A stretch of DNA of 64,000 bases from Acidimicrobiia bacterium (GCA_028285585.1 JANQOU010000010.1:1-64000), one strand, 5' to 3'; shown: positions 54,115-63,480, counted from the first letter of the stretch. The notes: generated by a model from the letters alone, not told the origin. Numbers and translations: made by a program.

Positions 54115-55065
54115 GTGTCCCAAGTCTTTGTCACCAGAGCGCTTCCGGCTGGCCTTCTCGAGCCGCTGGACCGGTTCAACACCTCGGTGTGGGAGCGCGA
54201 TGAGCCGATTCCCAAGCCGGAGCTGCTCGATCGGGCCGCCGACGCCGATGGCCTGCTGTGCATGCTGACCGACTCGATCGACCGTGATCTGCTGGATCGG
54301 GCACCAAAGCTGCGTGTCGTCTCTCAGATGGCGGTTGGTGTCGACAACATCGACCTCGACGCATGTGCCGAGCGTGGAATATCGGTCGGCCACACCCCAG
54401 ATGTCCTGACCGAGACAACAGCGGACCATGCGTTTGGGCTGCTCGGGGCGGTGGTCCGTCGGATTCCCGAGGGACAGTCGGAGGTGTTGCGGGGGGAGTG
54501 GGGCCCGTGGGCTCCCTTTCATCTCACCGGCGGTGACCTTCATGGGACGACGCTAGGAATCGTCGGCATGGGCCGTATCGGGCAGGCCATCGCCAGACGG
54601 GCCTCGGGGTTCGACATGACTGTTGTGTACACGTCACGAAGCCCGGTTCCCGGTGTCGATGCTCGACGGCTTTCCCTCATGGAGTTGCTGGAGGTCTCTG
54701 ACCATGTTGTTGTCTCGGTGGCGTTGACTGAGGAGACACGGGGGTTGATCGGCTCTGCCGAGCTTGCCGCGATGAAGACGTCTGCCTATCTCGTCAACGT
54801 GGCCAGAGGGCCGGTCGTCGACACATCGGCTCTCGTGCGAGCTTTGTCTGAAGGTGAGATCGCGGGCGCCGGCCTCGATGTCACCGACCCGGAGCCTCTT
54901 CCGGCCGATCACCCATTGCTCGATCTGCCCAATTGCCTGGTCGTCCCGCACTTGGGTAGCGCTTCGGTGGCGACGCGCAACGCCATGGCTCGTCTTGCCG
55001 TGTCGAACCTCGTCGCCGGCCTTGACGGCTCGCCGATGCCGGCGCGGCACCCCGACGGGGGCTAG
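54115..55065 (+). CDS. D-isomer 2-hydroxyacid dehydrogenase (glyoxylate/hydroxypyruvate reductase-like)
   Basis: NAD(P)-dependent dehydrogenase of 316 residues. GMGRIGQAIARRA is the Rossmann motif, VNVARGPVVD holds the catalytic Arg, and VVPHLGSASVATR contains the His. AVGVDNIDLDACAERGISVGHTPDVLTETTADHA is typical of GRHPR-type reductases. It starts at GTG and ends overlapping the convergent thiamine gene by four bases. Confidence 0.88.
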   Translation: MSQVFVTRALPAGLLEPLDRFNTSVWERDEPIPKPELLDRAADADGLLCMLTDSIDRDLLDRAPKLRVVSQMAVGVDNIDLDACAERGISVGHTPDVLTETTADHAFGLLGAVVRRIPEGQSEVLRGEWGPWAPFHLTGGDLHGTTLGIVGMGRIGQAIARRASGFDMTVVYTSRSPVPGVDARRLSLMELLEVSDHVVVSVALTEETRGLIGSAELAAMKTSAYLVNVARGPVVDTSALVRALSEGEIAGAGLDVTDPEPLPADHPLLDLPNCLVVPHLGSASVATRNAMARLAVSNLVAGLDGSPMPARHPDGG

Positions 55066-55685
55066 CGGGGGAACACGGCGAGCAGCGACCCGGATTCGAG
55101 CCGGATGTCGGTGACTGGGCTCCGCATCACATTGGACACACCCCAGGTCTGGCCGGGAGTGAACGTCGCATCCGTCAGATCCCACTTGAGGCCCGTGGTG
55201 GTCAGCCCTGTCACGTTCCCGCCGATGGGTATCAAGCTGAGAATGGCGCCCACGTCGCCGTGCAGGGTGCGGGGCTCTCTGATGACGTGAGACCGAGCCC
55301 GGCCGTTGATCCAGTCGATCTCGGTGGGGGGCCAGCGGTCGGAGCAAAGGAGCCCCGCTATCGCGAGCTCGTGGTCGAGTCTGCCGCCCGAGCCGCCGAC
55401 CACCACCATCCGGAGCGGTTGCTCTCTCAGACAAAGCTCTAACGCAAGCTCGAGGTCGGTCTGGTCCTTGTCGCTGGGATGACGCTCAATGACGACGTGG
55501 TCCGGGATCTCGGCCGTCACCGAGTCCATGTCACCAACCAGGACATCGACTCTGTATCCGAGGTCGACGGCGATGTCATATCCGCTGTCGGCAGCAATCA
55601 CCATGTCGGCTCTGGGCAGATCGTCCACGATTCGGCTGTCGGGCTGGTCTCCGCCGGTGAATATCAGGAACAGGTCGGTGGCCAT
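55062..55685 (-). CDS. thiN: thiamine diphosphokinase
   Basis: Makes thiamine diphosphate from thiamine and ATP; 207 residues. AADSGYDIAVDLGYRVDVLVGDMDSV is the family core, followed by DKDQTDLELAL and GGSGGRLDHELA. The ATG 55685 is preferred over a TTG three codons upstream. menD in the same window needs its product, but there is no physical link. Confidence 0.88.
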   Translation of the reverse strand: MATDLFLIFTGGDQPDSRIVDDLPRADMVIAADSGYDIAVDLGYRVDVLVGDMDSVTAEIPDHVVIERHPSDKDQTDLELALELCLREQPLRMVVVGGSGGRLDHELAIAGLLCSDRWPPTEIDWINGRARSHVIREPRTLHGDVGAILSLIPIGGNVTGLTTTGLKWDLTDATFTPGQTWGVSNVMRSPVTDIRLESGSLLAVFPR

Positions 55686-55697
55686 AAATGACAAAAT

Positions 55698-55724
55698 CGT
55701 CTTACGCGCATTTGCGCGGGTAAG
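55698..55724 (-). terminator. hairpin between ATP-grasp gene and thiN, possible terminator
   Basis: CTTAC-GCGCA pairs with TGCGC-GTAAG, with a two-base bulge and a tight loop. On the minus strand a short T-rich stretch (ATTTTGT) follows. It lies just after the ATP-grasp gene and before thiN, so it could separate the two. Confidence 0.45.
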
Positions 55725-55751
55725 AGTTAACCCTCAAGTTGAGCTTTAGCC

Positions 55752-56939
55752 TCACGAAATCACCACTTGTATTGTGCTCATGGCCGTTCTCAGAGCCGTT
55801 TCCACCATGTCTGGGCTGTTTCCACGGGCATAGACGAACCCCAGGTAGGCGTCACCTTCGGGAAGTGCGGTGACGTTGCTTCCAGGGTGTGCCGAGAGGT
55901 CGTGACCGGTGATACCCGGGATCTCGGTTGCTTGGTCCAGCCCGTCGATTCGCTCCAGGCGCCCGGAGGCCGCGATTGGGATCATCAGCACGCCGGAAGC
56001 GTGGGGCTCCTTCTTCAACTCCGGCTTGTCCATTCCGAGGGCATTGCGAAGGATGAGCGTCTCCAGGGAGGTGTTCATCAGCCCGAAGCTGAGGCTCCTT
56101 GAGCAAAGACCGCCAATCGACCTGGCGGCGATCTCGATCACGTGCGCTCGCCCCGACTCTTCGACCTTCAACTCGACATGGACAGGGCCGTGGGTCAAGC
56201 CCAGAGCCCGGCAGGCAGCTTCGGCGACACGGGCGCATTCGGCTTGGACCTCTTCCGGAAGACGTGAAGGGGTGACGAAGATGGTCTCCGGGAAGACGGG
56301 GCCTTCGCGTGTGTCCGGCTTGTCGAACAGGGCGAGAACGGTCAGCTCGCCATTGCGGAGGATGCCTTCCACCGCCAGCTCGTCGCCGGCGACGTACTGC
56401 TCCACGAGGACGGGAGCGTCTTGGCCGACGATGCTCCTGATTCGGGTGACCGTCGCGTGGAGACCTTCAGGGCGGTCGACGCGAATGACGCCTTGGCTCG
56501 CCGAGCGGTCGAGCGGCTTGGCCACCACCGGGTAGTTGAGGTCGACTTCATCCGATGTGGTGACCACTCGATAGTCGGGCTGACTCACCTCGGAGCGGGC
56601 AAGCATCTCTCGCATTTTCGCCTTGTCTCGTGTGGCTCGAGCCGCGTCGGGCAGGTTGCCGGGAAGGCCGAGTTTCGCGGTGACCGCAGCCGCGATCACG
56701 ACGCCGGCATCATCTGCTGCCACCACTCCGTCGAGCGGGACTGTGTCGCCCAAAGCTGCGATGGCCTGGGATGCCGACTCGGGGTCTGAGCAGTCGATCT
56801 GGACGAAAGCCTCGTCGTCACCCACTGGCAGGGCCTCTTCGATGGCGACCACCAGGTCCACTCCCAGAGCCGTTGCGGCTTTGACGAAGTCGCTTGCCCG
56901 ATAGGTGTTGGTGGGTAGTACGACGACGGCTCGGGGCAT
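55752..56939 (-). CDS. ATP-grasp ligase, substrate unknown
   Basis: ATP-grasp protein of 395 residues, probably a carboxylate-amine ligase. A Rossmann-like N-terminal part (VVVLPTNTYRASDF) is followed by ATP-binding motifs VAKPLDRSASQGV and LVEQYVAGDELAVEG and the metal-binding stretch VHVELKVEESGRAHVIEIAARSIGG. Related enzymes join amino acids or build peptides. I chose the internal ATG 56939. It is divergent from the NifU-type gene. Confidence 0.8.
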   Translation of the reverse strand: MPRAVVVLPTNTYRASDFVKAATALGVDLVVAIEEALPVGDDEAFVQIDCSDPESASQAIAALGDTVPLDGVVAADDAGVVIAAAVTAKLGLPGNLPDAARATRDKAKMREMLARSEVSQPDYRVVTTSDEVDLNYPVVAKPLDRSASQGVIRVDRPEGLHATVTRIRSIVGQDAPVLVEQYVAGDELAVEGILRNGELTVLALFDKPDTREGPVFPETIFVTPSRLPEEVQAECARVAEAACRALGLTHGPVHVELKVEESGRAHVIEIAARSIGGLCSRSLSFGLMNTSLETLILRNALGMDKPELKKEPHASGVLMIPIAASGRLERIDGLDQATEIPGITGHDLSAHPGSNVTALPEGDAYLGFVYARGNSPDMVETALRTAMSTIQVVIS

Positions 56940-56973
56940 GGATTGACCTGTTGGCGAGTTACCATCCTTACAG

Positions 56974-57588
56974 ATGTCCGATCCCAAGGTTCTCGACGTC
57001 GAGTCCACAGCTCTCGACATGATCCTTCAACTCCGGGACAACGAGCCCGGGGATGAGGAGTTCGCGCTGTCAATCGAGGTGACCGGGTTCAGCGGTCCCC
57101 AGTTCTCCTATGAGCTGGCGTTCATTCCGCTTTCTGACAAGAAGGAAGGCTGGGTGGAGGAGCGTCATGGTGGTCTCGCCGTCGTCTTCCCCAAGGCCGA
57201 CACCGGGAAGCTCACGGGTGCGACCCTCGAGCTGACCGACCAGGGCTTGGCGATGAACAACCCGAATGCGCCGGCTTCACCTGAGATATCCGCCCCAGCT
57301 GGGGACCTGAGCGGGCCGCTCGTGGAACGGGTTCAGCAGGTACTCGTCGAGCAGGTCAACCCTGCCATTGCCTCACATGGAGGTGGAGCAGAGCTGGTCT
57401 CGGTGGACGGCACCATCGCCTACCTTCGCCTCTTCGGCGGCTGCCAGGGGTGCGGGATGGCTCAGGTGACCCTCAAACAGGGGATCGAGCGAATCCTGCT
57501 CGAGTCGATCGAAGAGTTGACCCAGGTTGTCGATGTCACCGATCACGCTTCAGGTGACAACCCGTACTACGAGTCTCAGAAGAAGTAG
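56974..57588 (+). CDS. NifU/NfuA-type iron-sulfur carrier protein
   Basis: A 204-residue protein. The first 95 residues resemble the degenerate HesB/IscA-like domain of NfuA. The C-terminal NifU domain carries GGCQGCG with C157 and C160, which bind a shared 4Fe-4S cluster between two subunits. It probably delivers clusters to target enzymes. The start has no strong ribosome site and lies close to the divergent ATP-grasp promoter region. Confidence 0.88.
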   Translation: MSDPKVLDVESTALDMILQLRDNEPGDEEFALSIEVTGFSGPQFSYELAFIPLSDKKEGWVEERHGGLAVVFPKADTGKLTGATLELTDQGLAMNNPNAPASPEISAPAGDLSGPLVERVQQVLVEQVNPAIASHGGGAELVSVDGTIAYLRLFGGCQGCGMAQVTLKQGIERILLESIEELTQVVDVTDHASGDNPYYESQKK

Positions 57589-57879
57589 GCGCTCCGGCGG
57601 CTTGATGGTTGCCGTTGGGGGTGTCCTGCTGAACTGGCCAGTCCGCACGCAGCGAGCCATTTGGGCAATCAGTGTCGACACGCAGAAGCCGAGGAGGAAG
57701 GCGGTTGGCTGCGGTTCGTTTGCCCATCCGCTACTTGTTCTCGCTCGCAGCGTTCGGTTCGGAACGGTGCGGATGGACGCCCTCGGCCGTGTGCTGGCTG
57801 GAGTCTCAATGGTCGTCTTGGGAGCGTTCGGTCTCCTGCGCTCTTAGAGGGGGTGATCGTTCACAAGTCTGAGCGGGAG
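57589..57879. other. region with no convincing gene
   Basis: Nearly 300 bases after the NifU-type gene. Short frames exist, but none shows a domain or a coherent start. The right part runs into a broken acetyltransferase, so some of this may be decayed coding sequence. Confidence 0.4.
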
Positions 57880-58058
57880 AAGGTCAACCGGATCTAGCTC
57901 AACATCACCCTGAGAACCTGGCCTCGAAGAAGGTTGCGGAGAAGTCAGGGTTCACCTTCGAGAGCATCATGCGTGAGTGCTGGTTCCATGCTGGCGAGTA
58001 TCACGACCTCGAGATCTGGTCACTGATCCGGAGGGAGTGGCAACCCTCTTCCGGCTGA
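57880..58058 (+). pseudogene. GNAT (RimJ/RimL-type) acetyltransferase fragment
   Basis: The last part reads PENLASKKVAEKSGF, then MRECWFHAGEYHDLEIWSLIRREW and stop. This is the C-terminal half of a RimJ/RimL-like N-acetyltransferase. Just upstream, VNRI-stop-LNI in another frame fits the strand that normally precedes it, so one TAG stop and one frameshift break the gene. The N-terminal half is not recognisable. Confidence 0.7.
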
Positions 58059-58083
58059 GACACCTGGCGGCTCAGGACTCTCG

Positions 58084-58539
58084 CTAGTCGTGTCGCCCCG
58101 CTACCTCTGGTGTCTTGAGAACCATAGGGACCCCGACCCACGTAGCGATGCCAATGAAGGGGAGCAGCAAGTACTGGAGGTAGCCGACTCGGAAGATCGC
58201 CATCAGAAGGATGTAGGAGCCGATGATCGACGCAGCGGTGACAACTCGGCGGACACTCGACCGTTTCGGGGTGGACGCTCCCAGCCAAATGGCCATCAGC
58301 ACGCCAAGTATCAGACCGACTGCTGTTCCCAACGTCGCAGCGACGATCGCCGCCAGCATCAGCCAGTCGATCGATGGCTCCGTGAGCAGTGCGAGCATGG
58401 CTCCCATCGAGGCCCCGGACAACAAGCCGGCCGCTATCGAGCGGAGGACGACTTTTCCCGCACCTGGGTAGGGCAGTGTTTCCGGGTTGGACAAATCGGA
58501 CAACCTTCTCAAGGCTGGCTTGTCAGCGCTGTCGCTCAT
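58084..58539 (-). CDS. small membrane protein, unknown function
   Basis: A 151-residue protein with four hydrophobic segments (for example GLLSGASMGAMLALL, AAIVAATLGTAVGLILGVLMAIWL, IIGSYILLMAIF) and a charged N-terminus. I preferred the internal ATG 58539, as the longer frame adds only a short unstructured start. No family recognised. It is divergent from the DNA glycosylase gene. Confidence 0.6.
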   Translation of the reverse strand: MSDSADKPALRRLSDLSNPETLPYPGAGKVVLRSIAAGLLSGASMGAMLALLTEPSIDWLMLAAIVAATLGTAVGLILGVLMAIWLGASTPKRSSVRRVVTAASIIGSYILLMAIFRVGYLQYLLLPFIGIATWVGVPMVLKTPEVAGRHD

Positions 58540-58583
58540 CGAGTTTGTCTCATGACATCGGGGGCTTACGTTATTGACCCACA

Positions 58584-59147
58584 GTGGCATTCACTCGAGA
58601 ACAACTCGAAGAGTTCAAAGACGCGACCGTCCCTGATCTGATTGGGGAGGACGTCAAGCTTCTCTTCGTAGGGATCAATCCGGGGCTTTGGACCGCGGCC
58701 ACCCAGACGCATTTCTGCCATCCGTCGAATCGGTTCTATCCGGGACTGCGCCGCGCCGGCTTCATCGACTGGGACGTGGACACCTCGGTTGGCATCACAG
58801 ATGAGCAACGCCAGGACTTCGTCGGGCGGGGCATGGGCATCACCAACCTGGTGAGCCGGGCGACGGTGCGTGCCTCTGAGCTGGGACCAGCCGAGCTGCG
58901 TGCAGGTGGGGAGAGGTTGGTCGAGACAGCCGAGAAGGTGAAACCTCGAGTGGTTGCCGTTGCCGGGGTCACCGCGTATCGGACCGCTTTCGGTGAGTCC
59001 AAAGCGGCGATGGGCAAGCAGGAGAGCTGGGGCCGGTCGGGTCAGCTCTGGGTGATTCCAAATCCCAGCGGGCTCAACGCCCACGAGACGATCGACAGTC
59101 TCGCCGATTGGTTTCGGCGTGTTGCCGAGGAGGCGGGTCTGCCGTGA
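58584..59147 (+). CDS. mug: Mug-type G/U mismatch-specific uracil-DNA glycosylase
   Basis: Base-excision repair enzyme of 187 residues. FVGINPGLWTAAT (GINPG at 30-34) and the C-terminal IPNPSGLNAH are the two active-site motifs of the MUG/TDG family, with THFCHPSNRFYPGL between them. It removes uracil or thymine-like bases from mismatches. The start is GTG; it overlaps the next gene by four bases. Confidence 0.92.
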   Translation: MAFTREQLEEFKDATVPDLIGEDVKLLFVGINPGLWTAATQTHFCHPSNRFYPGLRRAGFIDWDVDTSVGITDEQRQDFVGRGMGITNLVSRATVRASELGPAELRAGGERLVETAEKVKPRVVAVAGVTAYRTAFGESKAAMGKQESWGRSGQLWVIPNPSGLNAHETIDSLADWFRRVAEEAGLP

Positions 59148-59395
59148 GCGAGCCGACACCTAGGCAGGTGCTCTACGCCTTAGTGGCGAGCGGTTTCCTG
59201 GTCGTGGTCCTCGTCCTGGTGGTCGGCTCCGCGGTCGCCGAGTTAACCCCGGCGTGGTGGACGATCACGATGTCATCCAGCTTGGGCCTCGTCATCTTCT
59301 GGTCAGTGGCCAACTGGCGAAAGACGGCTCCAGTGTTGCTCTTGTCGATCGGGATGCTGGTGATCTGGACCGTCGGGACTCTGATCGTCGCCTAA
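59144..59395 (+). CDS. small membrane protein of unknown function
   Basis: An 83-residue protein with about three hydrophobic segments and almost no other features. It starts by a GTGA overlap with the mug gene, so it is cotranslated. It converges on the DUF3179 gene with a four-base overlap. Confidence 0.6.
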   Translation: MSEPTPRQVLYALVASGFLVVVLVLVVGSAVAELTPAWWTITMSSSLGLVIFWSVANWRKTAPVLLLSIGMLVIWTVGTLIVA

Positions 59396-60588
59396 CCCGA
59401 CCAGACGTCCGAGTCCGGGAAGAACGCCTGCCAGGCGAACCAAAACTCATTGCGATGAGGGACCAGCTCGAGGGAGCTTCCCTCCAACTCGCCAGCCGTC
59501 GCCTGGCCGAGAATGGACCAGGTCGATCCGGTCTCCGCGTCCCTGAACTCGGTGTCCCCGACGGCCTCGAAAGTGAGGGTCCGGCCGTCCACCACGGGGT
59601 TGTAGGCGACGCCGGTGCCAATGGCCACAGCGGCTGCGATCTCGCCGCTGTCCAAAGCATCGGCCGTGTCCGCAGCACCCCAGAACACCACGACCGGCTG
59701 CCCTGCGACGGTGTCGTTGACCACCCGTGCTTCTGTGATCTCCGAGAACGGGTATGCCTTGTCGACATCACCCACGGTGACTCCGACCACACGCTCCAAC
59801 GCCGGGTAGCGGTCGTCGATCTCTCCTTGGAAGAAGCCGTAGGGCTCTGACCGGCTCGAGTAGAACTCGTAAGGATTGAAGCCGTAGCCGGTCCCGAAAC
59901 CTTGATTGCGGGTGAGCACCTGCCCCTCGGGATGAGTCGTCTTGAAGTCACCCCACCGGACGATGGCGGAGCCGACGACATCCAGCTGAGATCCTGCGTA
60001 TTCGCCCACGATGGCTTCACCCGTGATCTGCTGCCACAGAGAGTGGGTCTCGCTGTCCCACATCACCAGATCGGAGTTGCGGAGCAGGCCCGAAACCCCG
60101 AGTCGAAGCACAACATCCTGGAAACGCCTGTCGAACGTGACTGCCGTGTTGCACAGCGGGCAGTAGGTGACTGCGACGGGCACGTCACCGAACTCGTCGT
60201 TGACGATCTCGTGCCTGGTCAGAATCGAGAGTGGGTAGAAGCGAGCATCGCCGTCGATGTCGACCAGAACGCCGGGCTCGCGGTCAGCGAGCCAGTCGCT
60301 CGAGGTCACCTGCTCGAAGGTTGGGTTGTCGATGGGAGGTATCGCGTCACGAGGGTCAGACGCGGGGATGCCGACGAGCAGCTCGTTGAGGTCGATCGTG
60401 GTCTTGCTGAAGTCGGTGTCCCACGCCGCCTGCATCGTCCTGAGACGGTCCGGCACGCTCACGGTGCTGTCTTCCGGACTACTCGGCTCGCTGGTTTGCT
60501 CCGACGTGGTCGTCGTGGTGTTCGCCGTGCCGCCACAGGCCGCTACGACGAAAGCCAGGCCGGCAAGCAGCAGAAGATGTCGCTTCAT
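59392..60588 (-). CDS. DUF3179 domain lipoprotein
   Basis: A lipoprotein of 398 residues. The lipobox is VVAAC, then a Thr/Ser linker, then a domain containing YPLSILTRHEIVNDEFG and the hallmark TYCPLCNTAVTFDR of DUF3179. The CxxC may bind metal or be redox active. WDSETHSLWQQITGEA and a repeat-like second half (AYPFSEI...VVFW) also fit the family. The function is not established. Confidence 0.85.
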   Translation of the reverse strand: MKRHLLLLAGLAFVVAACGGTANTTTTTSEQTSEPSSPEDSTVSVPDRLRTMQAAWDTDFSKTTIDLNELLVGIPASDPRDAIPPIDNPTFEQVTSSDWLADREPGVLVDIDGDARFYPLSILTRHEIVNDEFGDVPVAVTYCPLCNTAVTFDRRFQDVVLRLGVSGLLRNSDLVMWDSETHSLWQQITGEAIVGEYAGSQLDVVGSAIVRWGDFKTTHPEGQVLTRNQGFGTGYGFNPYEFYSSRSEPYGFFQGEIDDRYPALERVVGVTVGDVDKAYPFSEITEARVVNDTVAGQPVVVFWGAADTADALDSGEIAAAVAIGTGVAYNPVVDGRTLTFEAVGDTEFRDAETGSTWSILGQATAGELEGSSLELVPHRNEFWFAWQAFFPDSDVWSG

Positions 60589-60655
60589 GTCCTCTGTTTG
60601 AACGGGTTAGGCCCGCTGCTTGTTTCCGGCTCGACTCAAAATGTCGTCGTTCTGA

Positions 60656-61471
60656 CTATTTGCCGGGTTGGTCCAGGAAGAGTGTCTGTGTGGTTCGCCC
60701 CAGAACGCCTTCCTCGTCGAAGAGGGTGCCGGTGGCGATGCCACGCCCGATGTCCGAGTAGTAGCTCACGGCTTCGAGACCGGCCCACTCACCCTGTGGG
60801 TATCGCATCAGGTGGACCGTGAGGTCTGGGTTCATGAACACCCAGTTCTTGTCGAGCTCTCGCGAGACTCCGTTGGGGAAGTCGGCGACGGCGATGGCAC
60901 GTTGGGCAGGTGTCACAGGTTCGCCGGCGATGATCGGCTTCACGATCCGGGCCCAGATCGCTCCCGGCCCGGCCTCGCTGAAGCTTCCGTAGATCTCGCG
61001 TATCTCGATGGCATGGCGATGGAACATGACCTTCCCCGGCTCTCCGATGCCCCACTGGTTCGAGTCGAGTGCGGGGATCTCGAGCGGCGGGGTGTGGTCG
61101 TGGGCAGTCCGGTCCTGCTCAGGTGTCGGGCGATCGTCGACTCGAAGACGCTGAACCGCGGCCATCGCCAGAAGCAGGCCGTCGGTATCGGTCAACTCGG
61201 CGGTCAACACTTGGATCTTCTTGCCTTCGCGCACAATGCGGGATGTGATCGTCAGCGGGACGATTGGCACCACGCGGTGCAGCTCTACGGTGACACGCGA
61301 GATCTCCATCTCAGTGAGAGTCGGAGTCGCCTCCAGGTGGGCGACGACCAGGGCTGAGACCGCACCGCCGTGCTGTCCATTGTCGTACCAGCCGGCCGAG
61401 GCCAGTGGAGTCGACTCGTATGTGTTGGGGTCCGATGTGGGCAGATAAACGCCCGGGTGGTCCACACTCAC
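60656..61471 (-). CDS. acyl-CoA thioesterase family protein (double hot-dog)
   Basis: A 271-residue protein with two hot-dog domains. The first has GWYDNGQHGGAVSALVVAHLE and the second ends VHLMRYPQGEWAGLEAVSYYSDIGRGIATGTLFDEEG, as in actinobacterial TesB-like thioesterases. It would hydrolyse acyl-CoA, which fits the many acyl-CoA genes in the window. No operon partner. Confidence 0.82.
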   Translation of the reverse strand: MSVDHPGVYLPTSDPNTYESTPLASAGWYDNGQHGGAVSALVVAHLEATPTLTEMEISRVTVELHRVVPIVPLTITSRIVREGKKIQVLTAELTDTDGLLLAMAAVQRLRVDDRPTPEQDRTAHDHTPPLEIPALDSNQWGIGEPGKVMFHRHAIEIREIYGSFSEAGPGAIWARIVKPIIAGEPVTPAQRAIAVADFPNGVSRELDKNWVFMNPDLTVHLMRYPQGEWAGLEAVSYYSDIGRGIATGTLFDEEGVLGRTTQTLFLDQPGK

Positions 61472-61509
61472 AGCGGCGGCACGCTACCGGAGCACTGGAG
61501 ACGGTGGCA

Positions 61510-62376
61510 ATGTGGGATAACATTTCCGGCGTGACGAGCGAGGTCAGGACCCCGGAAGAGGCGAAGCCACGTCCGGGGACTCGAATAAGCCCGGCGTTGG
61601 TCGTCTCCTCCGTCCTCGCTTCCACCCTTGGGATCGTCATCGCCCAATTCCTCGACGATCTGGGGGACGGGCTGCTTGCCATGATCCTCGGAGGTCAGGC
61701 TGTTCTCTACAACAACCGCGTCGAGATAACCGGTGCTGACGATCTGGCATGGGCTGGTGGTTTCGTTCTCTGTCTTCTCGTCGGGTTCCTCGCCCTGTTC
61801 GCGTACCCGACGGCGAGAGGTCACGGGGTGCCCCGGCTGGTGTTGTTGTGGATGGTTCTCCACGTGCTTCGCCAGGCGCTGACCCAAGCGATCGTTCTCC
61901 CCTTCGACGACGACAGTCAGCTTGCTCTGGCATATGGCACCTTCGAGTCGACACCCCCTGGCCTCGATGTGGTCATCGGAGCCGCCGGTGGGGTTGGCCT
62001 GCTGTTGATCGCGCTGACTGCTGCCTCGGCTTTCCTGGCTTTCGCTCCTCACAGATCGCTGCTCAGCAACGCCCGTCGTCGCACGACATCGGCATTGTGG
62101 ATAGCGCTTGTTCCCGCTGTGGCTGCGGCGTTTCTGGCCATCCCGTTCTTCCTACCTGCTGGAGAAAGCCCAGTCATCCAATCGCTGCCGCTCACCGCAG
62201 TCATGTTCCTGGCGACTCTCGCTGCTGCCCCGGGAACGACAACGGTTCAAGGCCCAGAAGACGAGCGGGACATCCTGTGGCCCTGGGGTTTGGCCGTGAC
62301 CATGGTGGCGGTGCTCGTTTTCTTCCTCGGCGTTCTTCAAGGCGCCGTCAACCTCGACCCTCGGCTGTGGGGGTAG
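61510..62376 (+). CDS. polytopic membrane protein, unknown function
   Basis: A 288-residue protein with about seven membrane segments and a hydrophilic start. I used ATG 61510; GTG 61531 is also possible. There is no catalytic motif. Its stop overlaps the MoaB/MogA gene, so the two are transcribed together. Confidence 0.65.
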   Translation: MWDNISGVTSEVRTPEEAKPRPGTRISPALVVSSVLASTLGIVIAQFLDDLGDGLLAMILGGQAVLYNNRVEITGADDLAWAGGFVLCLLVGFLALFAYPTARGHGVPRLVLLWMVLHVLRQALTQAIVLPFDDDSQLALAYGTFESTPPGLDVVIGAAGGVGLLLIALTAASAFLAFAPHRSLLSNARRRTTSALWIALVPAVAAAFLAIPFFLPAGESPVIQSLPLTAVMFLATLAAAPGTTTVQGPEDERDILWPWGLAVTMVAVLVFFLGVLQGAVNLDPRLWG

Positions 62377-62852
62377 ATCCGAAGAGCGCCGTTGTGGTCA
62401 CCGTCAGCGACGGTGTCTCGGCCGGTGTTCGTGATGACGGCTCCGGTGATGCTCTCCAGGAGATGCTGTCCGATCGAGGCTTCGGTGTTGAACGGAAACT
62501 GGTTCCTGATGAGGCTCATCAGATCGCCGGGGCGATCCTCGGCTCCGCAGGTGACGCTGCCCTCATCGTCACCACCGGCGGCACCGGCTTCGGGCCACGT
62601 GACGTGACCCCCGAAGCCACGGCAAGCGTCCTCGACCGGGAGGCACCTGGCCTGGTCCATGCGATGTTGGCGAAAGGCTTGGAGTCGACTCCGATGGCTG
62701 CACTGACCAGGGCACGCGCCGGCGATGTGAACGGGAGTCTTGTGCTCAACCTGCCTGGCTCGCCACGTGGTGCCACCGAGAGCCTGGAGGCCGTGATCGA
62801 CTTGCTGCCGCATGTGTTGCAACTGCTGTCAGGGGACACCAAACACGACTGA
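62367..62852 (+). CDS. MoaB/MogA-family molybdenum cofactor protein
   Basis: A 161-residue protein of the molybdopterin adenylyltransferase/MoaB family. VTVSDGVSAGVRDDGSG opens the fold, VTTGGTGFGPRDVTPEAT is the central binding motif, and NLPGSPRGATESLEAV is at the end. It prepares molybdopterin for metal insertion. The start GTG 62367 lies inside the upstream gene's end. A CoxG-like gene follows, which fits a molybdenum hydroxylase. Confidence 0.9.
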   Translation: MGVDPKSAVVVTVSDGVSAGVRDDGSGDALQEMLSDRGFGVERKLVPDEAHQIAGAILGSAGDAALIVTTGGTGFGPRDVTPEATASVLDREAPGLVHAMLAKGLESTPMAALTRARAGDVNGSLVLNLPGSPRGATESLEAVIDLLPHVLQLLSGDTKHD

Positions 62853-62922
62853 GTTGAGCGACTGGGGTTAGGCCACGGGCCGCGGCTACCGTTTTCCAAG
62901 CTGCTGTTCCCGAGGGAGAGCC

Positions 62923-63480
62923 ATGAAGATCTCACAAGAGTTTGTCGTCCCGCGTCCCACGCACACAGTCTGGGAGTTCTTCCAAGACGTGCCTTCGGTC
63001 GCCGACTGTCTCCCTGGTGCCGAGCTGACCGGGCAGGCAGAAGACGGCTCGTACCAAGGGAAGCTCACGGCGAAGATGGGGCCGATGACAGCGACCTTTG
63101 AAGGGACCGCGGTGGTGACTCCAGATCCCGGAACCATGACCGCCTCGATATCCGGCAAAGGAGTCGACAAGCAAGGCGGCTCCCGCGGCCAGGTCAAGGT
63201 CGATTACGCCATCACGGAGGAAGCTGAGGGGTCCAAGGTGACTGTTGACGCGGACGTCACGTTGTCGGGACCCGCAGCTCAGTTCGGCCGAACCGGGCTC
63301 ATCAACGAGATGTCGAAGCGGTTGATCGCTGACTTCGTCACCTGTCTCGAAGCCAAGCTTGCGGCCACCACCGAAGAGGAGGCCGAGTCGGTCAAGGCGG
63401 GCGAAGTCAAAGGTCTCTCCCTCTTCATCAGCTCGCTGTGGTCGTGGCTCACGGGCCTGTTCAAGAGGAACGATTCTTGA
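62923..63480 (+). CDS. CoxG-like SRPBCC protein (CO dehydrogenase subunit G)
   Basis: A 185-residue START/SRPBCC-fold protein. The start VPRPTHTVWEFFQDVPSVADCLPGAEL is the CoxG signature, followed by GKLTAKMGPMTATFEGTAVV. A hydrophobic C-terminal helix (FISSLWSWLTGLF) may attach it to the membrane. CoxG proteins recruit molybdenum CO dehydrogenase or related enzymes to the membrane; no such enzyme lies in this window. Confidence 0.88.
   Translation: MKISQEFVVPRPTHTVWEFFQDVPSVADCLPGAELTGQAEDGSYQGKLTAKMGPMTATFEGTAVVTPDPGTMTASISGKGVDKQGGSRGQVKVDYAITEEAEGSKVTVDADVTLSGPAAQFGRTGLINEMSKRLIADFVTCLEAKLAATTEEEAESVKAGEVKGLSLFISSLWSWLTGLFKRNDS

Noticed and set aside
57604-57847. Open frame of about 80 codons after the NifU-type gene
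   Set aside because: Low-complexity residues, no domain, and it lies next to a decayed gene.
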